Origin: Kitasatospora paranensis
GTDB taxonomy: Bacteria; Actinomycetota; Actinomycetes; Streptomycetales; Streptomycetaceae
NCBI RefSeq assembly: GCF_039544005.1
Contig: NZ_BAABKV010000001.1
Coordinates: 1,674,001 to 1,738,000 of the forward strand
Direction: 5' to 3'
DNA length: 64,000 bases
Part shown: piece after piece, positions 26,158-34,906 of the stretch
Layout: each line of letters starts with the position of its first letter
Numbering within the stretch: position 1 is the first letter of the stretch
The notes under the pieces: generated by a model
Databases searched by the model: none
Told to the model about the DNA's origin: nothing
Seen by the model: the letters and a program-made list of their open reading frames with translations, nothing else
Translations under genes and position numbers: made by a program

Positions 26158-27540
26158 TCAGCAGCAGCCGGAGGGGGAGCCGCCCCTCTCCGCGGCCGCA
26201 CCGAGGGTGATCAACTGCGGTGCCGCGGGCACCGAGCAGCAGCCGCCACCGCCCGCCCGCTCGGCGTCGGGCCGGTCGAAGAGCCCGGCTCCGCCGCACA
26301 CGCCGGTCTCCGGCAGCGTCAGCTCGACCCGTGCGGCGGCCTCGTGGTCGCCGGCGAGGGCGGCGGCGACGGAGCGGACCTGCTCGTAGCCGGTCATGGC
26401 GAGGAAGGTCGGCGCCCGACCGTAGGACTTCATGCCGACCAGGTAGACCTCGCCGTCGGGATGGGAGAGCACGGCGGCGCCGTGCGGGTAGACGGTGCCG
26501 CAGGAGTGCTGGTTGGGGTCGATCAGCGGGGCGAGGGCGGCGGGGGCCTGCAGGCGCTCGTCGAGGCCGAGCCGGACTTCGGACAGGAAGGACAGGTCCG
26601 GGCGCAGACCGGTGAGCACGACGACCTCGTCCAGCGGCTCGCTGCGGCGGCCGTCCTCGGAGATCAGGACCACCCGGCCGTCGGCCCCTTCGACGGCTGC
26701 GGTGCGGAAGGCGGTGAGGGTGCTGGCATGTCCGGCCTCGACGGCCGCCTTGGCCCGGAGGCCGAGCGCACCACGGGCAGGGAGCCGGTCGGCCTCACCG
26801 CCGCCGTAGGTCGAGCCGGTGACGCCTCGCCGGAGCACCCACACCGCGTGGGTGCCGTTCTCCTCCTGCGCCAGGGCGGCGAGTTGGGCGAGGGCGGTGA
26901 AGGCGGAGGCTCCGGTGCCGACGACGGCGGTGCGGCGCCCCGCGTACCGGGCACGGACCGCAGGGTCCGTCAGATCGGGGATGCGGTAGGAGATGCGGTC
27001 GCTCGCGGCCCGCTCGCCGAGGGCGGGCAGGCCGTCGGCGCCGAGCGGGTTGGGGGTGGACCAGGTGCCGGAGGCGTCGATGACGGCGCGTGCCGCGAGG
27101 CGCTCCTCCGCTCCGTCGGCCGTGCTGACGTGGACGGTCCAGGGCTGCTCGGAGCGGCCCGCGTCGACGATCCGGTCCCGTCCGGCGCGGGCGACGCCGG
27201 TGACCCGGGTGTTGCAGCGGACGCGGTCACCGAGGACGTCGGCGAGCGGCTGCAGGTACCGGTCGGCCCAGTCGGCGCCGGTCGGGTAGGCCGAGCCGTC
27301 GGGGCGGCGCCATCCGGTGGGGGCGAGGAGCCGTACGGCGGCAAGGTCGACGACTTCGTCCCAGGGCGAGAACAGCCGGACGTGTCCCCACTGGCGCACC
27401 GCGGTGCCGGCGGCGGGGCCGGCCTCCAGCACGAGCGGGTCCAGCCCCTGCTCGATCAGGTGTGCGGCGGCGGCGAGCCCGACGGGACCGGCGCCGACCA
27501 CGACGATCGGCAGCGGCCGGGCGGTGCTGTTCTCGCTCAT
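26158..27540 (-). CDS. FAD-dependent oxidoreductase, ArsO-like, with Cys-rich tail
   Basis: 460 residues. ATG 27540 is preferred over GTG 27543 because GGAGG is then 6 bases away. There are two dinucleotide motifs: IVVVGAGPVGLAAAAHL for FAD and RRTAVVGTGASAFTALAQLA for NADPH. Similar flavoproteins occur in arsenic clusters as ArsO and are proposed to oxidise organoarsenicals or thiols. The C-terminus carries clustered cysteines (GVCGGAGL, GGGGCC and a final GCC), which could bind As(III) or a metal. It is divergent from arsR at 27672, so arsenic-linked control is likely. Substrate not established. Confidence 0.75.
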   Translation of the reverse strand: MSENSTARPLPIVVVGAGPVGLAAAAHLIEQGLDPLVLEAGPAAGTAVRQWGHVRLFSPWDEVVDLAAVRLLAPTGWRRPDGSAYPTGADWADRYLQPLADVLGDRVRCNTRVTGVARAGRDRIVDAGRSEQPWTVHVSTADGAEERLAARAVIDASGTWSTPNPLGADGLPALGERAASDRISYRIPDLTDPAVRARYAGRRTAVVGTGASAFTALAQLAALAQEENGTHAVWVLRRGVTGSTYGGGEADRLPARGALGLRAKAAVEAGHASTLTAFRTAAVEGADGRVVLISEDGRRSEPLDEVVVLTGLRPDLSFLSEVRLGLDERLQAPAALAPLIDPNQHSCGTVYPHGAAVLSHPDGEVYLVGMKSYGRAPTFLAMTGYEQVRSVAAALAGDHEAAARVELTLPETGVCGGAGLFDRPDAERAGGGGCCSVPAAPQLITLGAAAERGGSPSGCC

Positions 27541-27671
27541 CACGGTCCTCCAGGTGATTCGGGTGATTCGGGTGAAGGAAGGCGGTCGGCCGGCCAGGGA
27601 CGCGCTGATTCGACATTCGTCGATATATCTCGAGCTTGCCGCACTGCATCGATGGATGTCAACATAGACGC

Positions 27672-28025
27672 ATGTCGAACCTGGAGCTGCCGATCCTGGA
27701 GCCGGACGCGGCGCCGTGCTGCCCGCCGATCACCTCCGCCGAGCTGTCCGTCGAGGATTCGGTGCGGATGGCCGCGATGTTCAAGGCGCTGGCCGACCCG
27801 GTGCGGCTGCGACTGTTCTCGAAGATCGCCTCGCACCCGGGCGGAGAGGCCTGCGTCTGCGACATCCAGGACGTCGGGGTGTCCCAGCCGACCGTCTCGC
27901 ACCACCTGAGGAAGCTCCGCGAGGCCGGGCTGCTCACCAGCGAGCGCCGGGGCACCTGGGTCTACTACCGGGTCGCACCCTCGGCGGTGGCCGGCATGGC
28001 CGCCCTGCTGGACCTGACGCGCTGA
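27672..28025 (+). CDS. arsR: ArsR family metalloregulator
   Basis: 117 residues from ATG 27672. Winged helix with FKALADPVRLRLFSKIASHP, then GEACVCDIQDVGVSQPTVSH and HHLRKLREAGLLTSERRGTW. The CVCD pair in the recognition-helix region is the classic As(III)/Sb(III) sensor, and an extra CC lies near residues 16-17. It is divergent from the ArsO-like gene. The 130-base gap is AT-rich and contains the palindromes GATATATC (27622-27629) and CATCGATG (27647-27654), both candidate operators. It probably represses both directions until arsenite binds. Confidence 0.88.
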   Translation: MSNLELPILEPDAAPCCPPITSAELSVEDSVRMAAMFKALADPVRLRLFSKIASHPGGEACVCDIQDVGVSQPTVSHHLRKLREAGLLTSERRGTWVYYRVAPSAVAGMAALLDLTR

Positions 28026-28534
28026 GCCGCCGAACTCCCCGGCGAATCTTCCGGAGAATGCGCAGGCCGGCGATTTTTCCAGGAGCCCGACCGGTCACCC
28101 TCGGTGTCGCCCGCCACGACTCGAACCGGGGATTCGGTCCGTACACTCCCGAGATGTGACAATCGGTCACAATTGCCAAGGCGCCCGGCACTGCCGACTC
28201 CCCACGCCTCCGATGGACACGCTTGATTGTCCATCAATGAAGGAGGAGAGTGAGAGGACAAGGAAGCGTGGGCCGGGGCGCCCGAACGCGCGGGCGAGCC
28301 ACCGCTCGGGGCACACGGAACGCACGGCGCGCACGGAGACGAGGGCGTCGAGAGCCCGACAGGGCCCTGCACAGCCGGCGGCCGGCCGAAGGTCCGTGGC
28401 AGCGCCGCGCAGCCCTGCCGTTCCGGACGGCCCCGGCCCGTCATGCCCAGCGAAAACCCAGATTCCGGTGCCGTGGTCCGGCTTCGCGGTATCTCTGCCG
28501 CCCGTCGGCCGTGCACCCGTGAAGAGGTACAGCC
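28026..28534. other. Intergenic region between arsR and the amine-oxidase-like pair
   Basis: About 510 bases. It holds no open frame with a credible product. AT-richer patches near 28140-28260 (TGACAATCGGTCACAATTGC) may be the promoter of the pair starting at 28535. A tRNA-like TTCGAGTC on the minus strand near 28118 was examined and rejected. Confidence 0.35.
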
Positions 28535-29197
28535 ATGCCTGATGATTTCAGCCTTCCGCCGCCCGAACTTCTGCGCGTCGAATTGGTGGACCTCGGCCCC
28601 GTCATCGACCCCCCGTTCAGTGATGCCAAGAGTTTCCGCCGACACCTGCCGCACGTGCAGACCACGCCGGTGGAGTTCGAGCCGATGGAATCCAACCTCG
28701 CCGACGACGGACGGCGGCGCGCGGTGGAGGTGGCACTCGCGTCCGAAGCGGTCGACAGGGAGTTGACCGGCAAGCGCTGCGACGTCCTCGGGGTCGGATC
28801 GGCAGCGACCGGGCGGGACAGCGAACACCCGCTGGTGACCATGTACAACTACACCGACGGCCAGGTCGTGGAGGCACTGGTCGACCTCGATGCCGCCAGG
28901 GTTCTCGAAGTGAGCACGGCGGATCGGCAACCTCCGCTGGCGGCTGCCGAGCGCAGCCAGGCCCTGGAACTGCTCCGCGGCGCGGACGGACTGGTGGACC
29001 CCGACATCGACCTCGGCACCGGCATGGGTCTGATCGTCGAGGAGGTCGACTTCCGCAGCCCGCGGTACGGGCACCGGCTGGTCGACCTGCGGTTCGGCCC
29101 CAGGGACAGGCGCCTGCCGATCGCGTTCGCCGTCGTCGACCTCACCGACCAGGCCGTCGTCACGGCCGGCCGGATACCCCAGGAGATGTCGTCATGA
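28535..29197 (+). CDS. Copper amine oxidase N-terminal domain-like protein
   Basis: 220 residues. The region DVLGVGSAATGRDSEHPLVT through MYNYTDGQVVEALVDLDAAR and VLEVSTADRQPPLAAAE has the layout of the N2/N3 domains of copper amine oxidases (a YRY.DN.V.A.VDL-type strand pair). It ends IPQEMSS and overlaps the next ATG by 4 bases, so the two are translationally coupled and very probably form one complex. By itself it would have no catalytic centre. The two genes look like one oxidase split between N domains and catalytic domain. The assignment is by pattern, not alignment. Confidence 0.55.
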   Translation: MPDDFSLPPPELLRVELVDLGPVIDPPFSDAKSFRRHLPHVQTTPVEFEPMESNLADDGRRRAVEVALASEAVDRELTGKRCDVLGVGSAATGRDSEHPLVTMYNYTDGQVVEALVDLDAARVLEVSTADRQPPLAAAERSQALELLRGADGLVDPDIDLGTGMGLIVEEVDFRSPRYGHRLVDLRFGPRDRRLPIAFAVVDLTDQAVVTAGRIPQEMSS

Positions 29198-30081
29198 CCG
29201 TGCAATCCCTGTCCGGAACCTTCGTCCGGTCGTCCGGCGGACAGGTGCAGTGGCCGCCGGAGGCCCCGGTGTGGAGCTTCCAGTGGCAGATGGTCGACGG
29301 AGACAGTGAGGCCATCGCCTTCACCAACGTGCGCTACAAGGGCCAGACCGTCCTGTACAAGGCGAGCCTGCCGATGATCCGGGTCCAGTACGACGGCCCT
29401 GCGGGCCCGTACAAGGATGCCCTGAGCAGCGGGAACATGCAGGGGCCTGTCAAGGTCTACGAAGGCACGAATCCGGCCTACCGCTTCCTCGTGGTCGAGA
29501 GCTACCACACCATCGGCAACTACCGGCTGACGAACCGATGGATCTTCCGCAGCGACGGGATCATCCTGCCGCAGCTGTACAGCGCCGGACTGCAGGCGCC
29601 GTACAACCACCGGCACCACGTGTACTGGCGCTTCGACTTCGACATCGTCGGCGCCGCGAACAACCTCGCGCTGGAACACCTCCAGGTCGGTACGGACTGG
29701 GGCTACGGCCCCGGCTGGCTGCCGTACGGCACGGAATCGGTGGTCGCCCGCTCGCCCCGGAGCACCTACGCGGTGCTGAACAAGTCCAATCCGCTCGGCA
29801 CCCTGACGGGGTACGTGATCGCACCGGGCCCGTTCGACGGTGTCGCCGACGGGTTCGGACGACTGGACGCGGCGGTACTGGCCTACCACGGCACCGAGGA
29901 CCTGCGGGGGCGGCTGGGGACGTCCCAGGACGACCAGATCCTCACCCAGGCGACCGGCGAGAACATCAACGGCCAGGACCTGGTGCTGTGGTGGTGCGCG
30001 CACCTCGATCACCACGCCAGCGAGGGCGGCAGCGAGTGGCACGTGTGCGGGCCGATCCTGCAGCCGTTCGGCTACCCGTGA
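29194..30081 (+). CDS. Minimal copper amine oxidase catalytic-domain-like protein
   Basis: 295 residues. The sequence TIGNY (106-110) matches the TPQ site of bacterial amine oxidases, Tyr110 being the cofactor precursor, but the usual Asp/Glu after it is Arg (NYR). HRHH at 139-142 matches the first two copper His, and His270 or His273 could be the third. YKASLPMIRVQYDG matches the YRASLAEMVVPYGD strand. The segment carrying the catalytic Asp base between that strand and the TPQ site is much shortened. True members oxidise primary amines to aldehydes. This protein may be inactive or have another role. No signal peptide. Confidence 0.6.
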   Translation: MTVQSLSGTFVRSSGGQVQWPPEAPVWSFQWQMVDGDSEAIAFTNVRYKGQTVLYKASLPMIRVQYDGPAGPYKDALSSGNMQGPVKVYEGTNPAYRFLVVESYHTIGNYRLTNRWIFRSDGIILPQLYSAGLQAPYNHRHHVYWRFDFDIVGAANNLALEHLQVGTDWGYGPGWLPYGTESVVARSPRSTYAVLNKSNPLGTLTGYVIAPGPFDGVADGFGRLDAAVLAYHGTEDLRGRLGTSQDDQILTQATGENINGQDLVLWWCAHLDHHASEGGSEWHVCGPILQPFGYP

Positions 30082-30146
30082 CGGCGGCCGGCCCCGCCCG
30101 CCGGATGCCCCGGCCGGCCGGGCCCGCCGTGGCGCCGGACGCACCG

Positions 30147-30181
30147 ACGGCCCCCTCCCGTTCACCCGGGGAGAGGGCCGT
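30147..30181. terminator. Bidirectional hairpin terminator
   Basis: ACGGCCCCCTCCC pairs with GGGAGAGGGCCGT (12 of 13) across a 9-base loop, between the amine-oxidase-like gene and the convergent aquaporin gene. Confidence 0.6.
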
Positions 30182-30193
30182 CGCCGTGTCCGG

Positions 30194-31009
30194 TCAGCCT
30201 CCCGTGGAGCGGCGGCCGCGGTGGGTGAAGACCAGCGCGACCAGGGCCAGGCCCACCGCGCCGCCGACGAACTGCATGCCGACGAAGGCCGGCACGGAGC
30301 CCGGTGCGATGCCGGCGAAGGTGTCGGTGAACGCGCGGCCGATCGTGACCGCCGGGTTGGCGAAGGAGGTGGAGGAGGTGAACCAGTACGCCGCGCCGAT
30401 GTAGGAGGCGACGGCGACGGGGGCGAACCGCACCCGGTCGGTCCTGGCCAGGCCGAGGATCAGCAGCACCAGGCCCGCGGTGGCGACCACCTCTCCGAGC
30501 AACAGGTGCCCCGCGGAGCGGTCGTGCGTCGACCACCGCACCGGAGCCCTGCCGAACATCGCGTCCGCCAGGATCGCCCCGCCGATCGCGCCGACGATCT
30601 GGGCCGGGATGTAAGCGGCGACCTCCCGCAGGCCGATCCCCTCGGCCTTCCGCCGGCCCGTCCACCACTCGGCCAGCGTCACCACCGGGTTGAAGTGCGC
30701 GCCCGAGACGGGACCGAGCAGCAGGATCAGCACACCGAGCCCGAAGACGGTGGCCAGCGAATTGGCCAGCAGCTGCAGGCCGACGTCGCCGCTGAGCCCG
30801 GTGGCCTGGATCCCGGAGCCGACCACGACCGCCACCAGGGCGGCGGTCCCGACCAGTTCTGCCGCCACCCGGTTGCGCAGCGGCACGACGGGCGCCGGCC
30901 CCGGGGCCGGTTCGGGCGACCCCGCGGTGGTCGGTGCGGGATCGGTGGCCATGGGATCGGAGGCCACCGGATCGGTGTCCATGGGCCGGACGGGGCTGTC
31001 GGTGCTCAC
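30194..31009 (-). CDS. Aquaporin family channel in arsenic cluster (AqpS-like)
   Basis: 271 residues from GTG 31009. After a 45-residue Pro/Asp-rich N-terminus come six membrane helices and two half-helix pore loops: SGAHFNPVVT (NPV form) and SFANPAVT (NPA). In Sinorhizobium the AqpS channel lets arsenite made by ArsC leave the cell. The gene sits 60 bases below the second ArsR gene on the same strand and divergent from arsC, so the same role is likely here. No ArsB or Acr3 pump is visible in the window, which makes this channel the only obvious exit. Confidence 0.85.
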   Translation of the reverse strand: MSTDSPVRPMDTDPVASDPMATDPAPTTAGSPEPAPGPAPVVPLRNRVAAELVGTAALVAVVVGSGIQATGLSGDVGLQLLANSLATVFGLGVLILLLGPVSGAHFNPVVTLAEWWTGRRKAEGIGLREVAAYIPAQIVGAIGGAILADAMFGRAPVRWSTHDRSAGHLLLGEVVATAGLVLLILGLARTDRVRFAPVAVASYIGAAYWFTSSTSFANPAVTIGRAFTDTFAGIAPGSVPAFVGMQFVGGAVGLALVALVFTHRGRRSTGG

Positions 31010-31068
31010 GGCGTGACTCCTTGTGCCGCGGGCGGCCGGGGCCGACCGGGCGGAACGGGTTCGGTGAC

Positions 31069-31380
31069 TCAGCAGGACCGTTTGCGGTCGGCGGCAGCAC
31101 CCTCGCGAGCACGCACGGCCAGGGCCGCGTACTCGTCGGCGAGCATCTGCAGCGCCTCGGGGCGCAGCCGGTAGTAGGTGAAGCGCCCGCAGGGCTCGGT
31201 GTCGACGACACCGGCGTCCCGGAGGATCCTCAGGTGGTTGGAGAGGTTGGTCTGGCGCGCGCCGGTCTCGGCCACCAGGTGGGTGGTGCAGAGCGCCTCA
31301 TGGGCGAGGAGCCGGACGATCTGCATCCGCAGCGGATCGGCCAGGGCCTTCAACAGATCACCATCGACTGACGTCACCAT
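31069..31380 (-). CDS. arsR: ArsR family regulator upstream of the aquaporin gene
   Basis: 103 residues. Winged helix LLKALADPLRMQIVRLLAHE, then VAETGARQTNLSNHLRILRD and DAGVVDTEPCGRFTYYRLRP. Cysteines are at ALCTTHL, EPCGR and the C-terminal RKRSC, an As(III) ligand set different from the CVCD type of the other ArsR in this window. Little ribosome site precedes ATG 31380, so the mRNA may be leaderless. It is divergent from arsC (31540), and the 160-base gap must carry both promoters and the operator. Confidence 0.85.
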   Translation of the reverse strand: MVTSVDGDLLKALADPLRMQIVRLLAHEALCTTHLVAETGARQTNLSNHLRILRDAGVVDTEPCGRFTYYRLRPEALQMLADEYAALAVRAREGAAADRKRSC

Positions 31381-31539
31381 GGGCTGATACGTTACAGGCG
31401 AAGTCCAGGCCTGGCGAGTCCGATCGAGCAGCCGGAAGCGGGCCCGCCCGAACGGGCGACGCCCACCGCGCGCCGGTGGAGTCGCCCGGACCACGTCACG
31501 CCCGCCGGCGAGCGGGCCGGAATCCGCAAGGACACCCGC

Positions 31540-31947
31540 ATGCCCGCACCTGCCGCGTCCGTCCTCTTCGTGTGCATCCACAACGCCGGCCGCTCCCAGA
31601 TGGCCGCCGGCTTCCTGCGGCACCTGGCCGGCGACCGGGTCGAGGTCCGCTCGGCCGGTTCGGCCCCGGGCGACCGGGTCAACCCGGCCGCCGTCGCGGC
31701 CATGGCCGAACTCGGTATCGACCTCTCCGACCAGACGCCCAAGATCCTGACCACGGAGGCGGTCGAGACCTCGGACTACGTCATCACCATGGGCTGCGGC
31801 GACGCCTGCCCGTACTTCCCCGGCAAGACCTACCTGGACTGGAAGCTGGAGGACCCGGCAGGCCAGGGCGTCGAGGCCGTCCGGCCGATCCGCGACGGGA
31901 TCAGGCTGCTCGTCGAGGGCCTGATCGCCGAGATCGACGCGAGGTAG
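31540..31947 (+). CDS. arsC: Arsenate reductase, low-molecular-weight phosphatase type
   Basis: 135 residues. The anion loop VCIHNAGRSQ (Cys-x5-Arg) starts the protein and the redox pair is in MGCGDACPYF. This is the thioredoxin/mycothiol-linked ArsC class that reduces arsenate to arsenite in the cytoplasm, probably with mycothiol and mycoredoxin in an actinomycete. DWKLEDPAGQG is the family's acid-loop region. Divergent from arsR-aquaporin, so the reduction product would be passed to the channel. Confidence 0.9.
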   Translation: MPAPAASVLFVCIHNAGRSQMAAGFLRHLAGDRVEVRSAGSAPGDRVNPAAVAAMAELGIDLSDQTPKILTTEAVETSDYVITMGCGDACPYFPGKTYLDWKLEDPAGQGVEAVRPIRDGIRLLVEGLIAEIDAR

Positions 31948-32050
31948 CCGCCCCGACGCGAGGTCCCGCACGCCCGGCACCCGCACGCCTGCCCTATCGT
32001 TGACCGTCGATGGAGCAGGGCGAATCCCCGCGAAGGAGTGTGACGACCTC

Positions 32051-32596
32051 GTGTCCCGGCGCCCCCACGACGCAGGCATCCCCCGCACCGACCTGCCGAC
32101 GGCCCCTGGTTCTTCCGTCGTGGCGATGACCGCGGCGCACGCCGAAGCGGTGCTCGCGATCTACCAGGCAGGCATCGACGAGGGCAACGCCACCTTCGAG
32201 ACCACCGCACCCGCCTGGCCGGTGTTCGACGCCGCACGCCTGCCGGAACACCGCTGGGTCGCCGTCGACCACGACGGAACGGTCCTCGGCTGGGTCGCCG
32301 TCTCCGCGGTGTCCAGCCGATGCGTGTACGCGGGCGTGGTGGAGCACTCCGTCTACGTGCACCCCGACGCACAGGGGCGGGGAGTCGGACGGATGCTGCT
32401 GGACGCGGTCATCACCTCGACCGAGGCCGCGGGCATCTGGACCATCCAGTCCGGGATCTTTCCCGAGAACCACGCGAGCCTGGCCCTGCACCGGCGGGCG
32501 GGCTTCCGCGTGATCGGCACCCGGGAGCGCGTCGGCCGGCAGCACGGCGTCTGGCGGGACGTCATGCTGCTGGAGCGACGCAGCTCCGTCATCTGA
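32051..32596 (+). CDS. ArsN1/phosphinothricin-type N-acetyltransferase
   Basis: About 181 residues from GTG 32051 (a TTG at 32000 or ATG at 32126 is possible). GNAT motifs: AVLAIYQAGIDEGNATFETT, then VVEHSVYVHPDAQGRGVGRM for acetyl-CoA and ENHASLALHRRAGFRVIGTR. The NATFET and VYVHPDAQGRGVG signatures are those of the ArsN1/Pat group, which acetylates arsinothricin or phosphinothricin. In this arsenic island the arsinothricin-resistance reading is favoured, but phosphinothricin or methionine sulfoximine are also possible. It lies 103 bases after arsC on the same strand. Confidence 0.8.
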   Translation: MSRRPHDAGIPRTDLPTAPGSSVVAMTAAHAEAVLAIYQAGIDEGNATFETTAPAWPVFDAARLPEHRWVAVDHDGTVLGWVAVSAVSSRCVYAGVVEHSVYVHPDAQGRGVGRMLLDAVITSTEAAGIWTIQSGIFPENHASLALHRRAGFRVIGTRERVGRQHGVWRDVMLLERRSSVI

Positions 32597-33140
32597 GAGC
32601 GCAGAACCGGGGTCGGGTCCCACGCCCGCCATTTCGTCACCCTCTGTCATCACCAAGCGGGTCGTGTAGGCCGGCGGGGCCGGAGCTCCGTACGTCAGGG
32701 GCTGGGCCGCAGGAGCCGGCGGCCGCCTCGTCGCACCCCGCATTTCGGACGCCCTCACCACACATGGCCGACCACTCCGAATGGGCCCGTCGGAATCATC
32801 CGCATCCGATACGTATCCGAATGACAATGCCCACCGGACCGAAGCACGCCGGAGTGCAACGGGCCGCCGCTCGGCGTGGGCGTGGCGCTGCGCCCGGCCA
32901 ATTCCCGCACACCGATCCGTTCGGCCCTCCCATCCCGCGGCAATGCCGAGCACGAGGATTCACCGGACGGCCGGAAGAAAACCCTCGGGGATCGACCCGC
33001 CGGGGCAACGGCGCTCCGGGATTCCACTCGGACCGGTTTCAGCATCCAGCTGTTCGTGAATTCAGAACCGTCCCATTCCGATCGGGGAGGATGGGAACGT
33101 CGATGGAACCCGGCCGGCGATCCGCTCCGGGGCAGCGCGA
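32597..33140. other. Intergenic region right of the arsenic island
   Basis: About 540 bases. GC drops and dinucleotides such as CCGAATG and GGAATCATCC recur near 32780-32830 and 33040-33090. No open frame with a plausible product or ribosome site was found. It marks the border between the arsenic island and the exporter region. Confidence 0.35.
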
Positions 33141-34061
33141 CTACTTCTCGGCCGTCACATCCGCGGCCCGCTTCAGGGCGGACTGGATGTCGTCCTTCAC
33201 CTTCGTGAGAGAGTCGATCTTCGCGTCGATGTCATGGCGCTGGAGGGCGCTCTCCACGGCGAACCAGATGCCGATCACGTTGTTCTTGGACTTGCACTCC
33301 AGGTCCGCGGTGGCCGTCGCGATCTCCTCCGGGGAGGGGCTGGACGCCGCCCACTTCCGGTCGTTCATCGCATCCATCGGCGAGGGGTAGGAATACCCCT
33401 TCTCCTTCATGCAGGAACTCCACGCGGCGAATGCCTTCTTGACCCGCGGGTCCTCGATGGAGCGCTGGTAGTCGCCCAGGTTGATGTCGTCGGCGAGTTC
33501 GGCCTCCTTCATTCCCCGGCCCGGCTGCACCTTGCCGGTGGCTTCCTGGGTGCATCCGCCGTAGGGCACCGACTGGCCGTTCGCCGCGGTCTTCGCGCTC
33601 TGCGAAGGAGAGGCCTTGATCTGCCCCGGCTCCAGACCTCCGGTCAGGACCTGACGCTCCTCGTCGGTGAGCGTGGGCTGGCCGGACTTGTCGGCGCTGA
33701 AGCCGGCCGGGGCGTGGTAGCCGTAGGAAGAGGCGACCGAGAGGTCCGTGGCACCGTAGCGGCGGACGGTCTGCGTGATGGGGCTGTCCAGGTTCGGGGT
33801 CAGCGGCGCGTAGGTGTATCCGAACCGCGCCATGCAGCGCACTTCGAGGATGTTGATGGCGTTCTGGACCTGCGCCATCTGCCGGCCGTTCAGCAGATAG
33901 TCCTCGATGGGAAGGGTCTTGTCCTTGGCCGTCGTCATCATCGGAATACTGGTGACGTCGACCGGGCCCGGCGAACCGTGCGCCGAATTCGTGACGGCGG
34001 AGCATCCGGTGGTCAGCACGGCGAGAACGCCGATCGCGGCGGCGAGGTGAGCGGTGCGCAT
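33141..34061 (-). CDS. Secreted lipoprotein paired with an I36 protein
   Basis: 306 residues with a lipoprotein signal: MRTAHLAAAIGVLAVLTTGC, the Cys being lipidated. The mature part has Cys pairs in EVRCMARFGYTYAPL and AAWSSCMKEKGYSYPSPMDA, then LECKSKNNVIGIWFAVESAL and a long charged C-terminal helix. The same C-terminal signature (WSSCM, Y..PMDA, C.....I.WF..ES..QR) recurs in the protein at 39255-40283, so they are paralogues. It follows the I36-type gene by 96 bases on the same strand. It would be anchored outside the membrane. Function unknown. Confidence 0.7.
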   Translation of the reverse strand: MRTAHLAAAIGVLAVLTTGCSAVTNSAHGSPGPVDVTSIPMMTTAKDKTLPIEDYLLNGRQMAQVQNAINILEVRCMARFGYTYAPLTPNLDSPITQTVRRYGATDLSVASSYGYHAPAGFSADKSGQPTLTDEERQVLTGGLEPGQIKASPSQSAKTAANGQSVPYGGCTQEATGKVQPGRGMKEAELADDINLGDYQRSIEDPRVKKAFAAWSSCMKEKGYSYPSPMDAMNDRKWAASSPSPEEIATATADLECKSKNNVIGIWFAVESALQRHDIDAKIDSLTKVKDDIQSALKRAADVTAEK

Positions 34062-34157
34062 GGAACCTTTCCTGTCCTCTACGGTGTGGACGGATGCCGC
34101 CACGCCGCCCGGCCCGCGCGCTGGGCCGGGCGGCGTGGAATGGGCGGTGGTGATCCG

Positions 34158-34583
34158 TCAGCCCCAGGACTGCGAGGCGTTCTCGTTCTTCAGGGTGGAG
34201 TTCAGGTTCGCGTCACCGAAGACGCCGATGGTCTGAACAGCGCCCTGCTGGTTCGAGTTGTACCAGATGTGCAGCGTGAGGTTGTGGTCCCAGTTCGACA
34301 CCGAGGCCGCGTTGTTCTTCACCGCGACACCGGCGCCGTTGCTGCCGCCGGCCCAGCTGTGGAAGGTGTAGGTCTTGCCACTGTCGGTGTAGTTGTTGGC
34401 GTACGGGTCACCGACGCGGGCACCGGCGTAGTTCGAGTTGAAGTAGAGGCAGGCGTCGCCACCGGCACCGTTGTCGCTGTCGGTGCAGGAGCTGGTGTTG
34501 TCGGCGAACGCGATTCCGGAGCCGAGCACGGCCGCGGTGACGGCGGCGGCGGCCACGAATGCGGACTTACGAACGAAGGACAT
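34158..34583 (-). CDS. Secreted peptidase inhibitor family I36-like protein
   Basis: 141 residues with a Sec signal peptide (MSFVRKSAFVAAAAVTAAVL, cleavage near AFA-DN). The mature protein has the I36/beta-gamma-crystallin-like pattern ACLYFNSNYAGARVG, VAVKNNAASVSNWD and an Asn-rich C-terminus. I36 members such as SMI of Streptomyces inhibit metalloproteases, while many relatives have unknown targets. It reads away from the exporter operon starting at 34907, and the paralogous cassette at 38731 reads out the other side. Confidence 0.7.
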   Translation of the reverse strand: MSFVRKSAFVAAAAVTAAVLGSGIAFADNTSSCTDSDNGAGGDACLYFNSNYAGARVGDPYANNYTDSGKTYTFHSWAGGSNGAGVAVKNNAASVSNWDHNLTLHIWYNSNQQGAVQTIGVFGDANLNSTLKNENASQSWG

Positions 34584-34906
34584 TTCTGAACCCTTTCGGA
34601 AATGCGCCGCGGGGTGGCGAATTCGCCGCGGGAACGAATCCCGTATCCCCGTCGCCCCGAGCGGGGCGGCGTCCCAGACACTCCTCCCTGAACGGACGGG
34701 TCGTCAATCGATCTTTTCCATGGGCGAGTTGACGGCCGGGCCGGACGAAGAGGCGTGAGCTGGGCCATCTCACCATGTGGACATTTTCGTGTGGCGCAGA
34801 TCACATGAGCCCTGTCCGATTTGCCATGCCCTGAACGACCTTCCTTGACTCATCGTCACCTTCGTTGGCAGCCTTCGACGTTCACCCGGGTCGTCGAGGA
34901 GTCGAA
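34584..34906. other. Divergent promoter region between I36 gene and exporter operon
   Basis: About 320 bases between outward-reading genes, so it must hold both promoters. AT-rich stretches occur near 34775-34810 (TTTTCGTGTGGCGCAGATCA) and 34845-34865 (TTGACTCATCG). No clear palindrome or repeat was found. Confidence 0.35.

Noticed and set aside
28100..28140. A tRNA T-arm-like TTCGAGTC on the minus strand
   Set aside because: The flanking bases do not form a 5-bp T stem, acceptor stem or anticodon arm.
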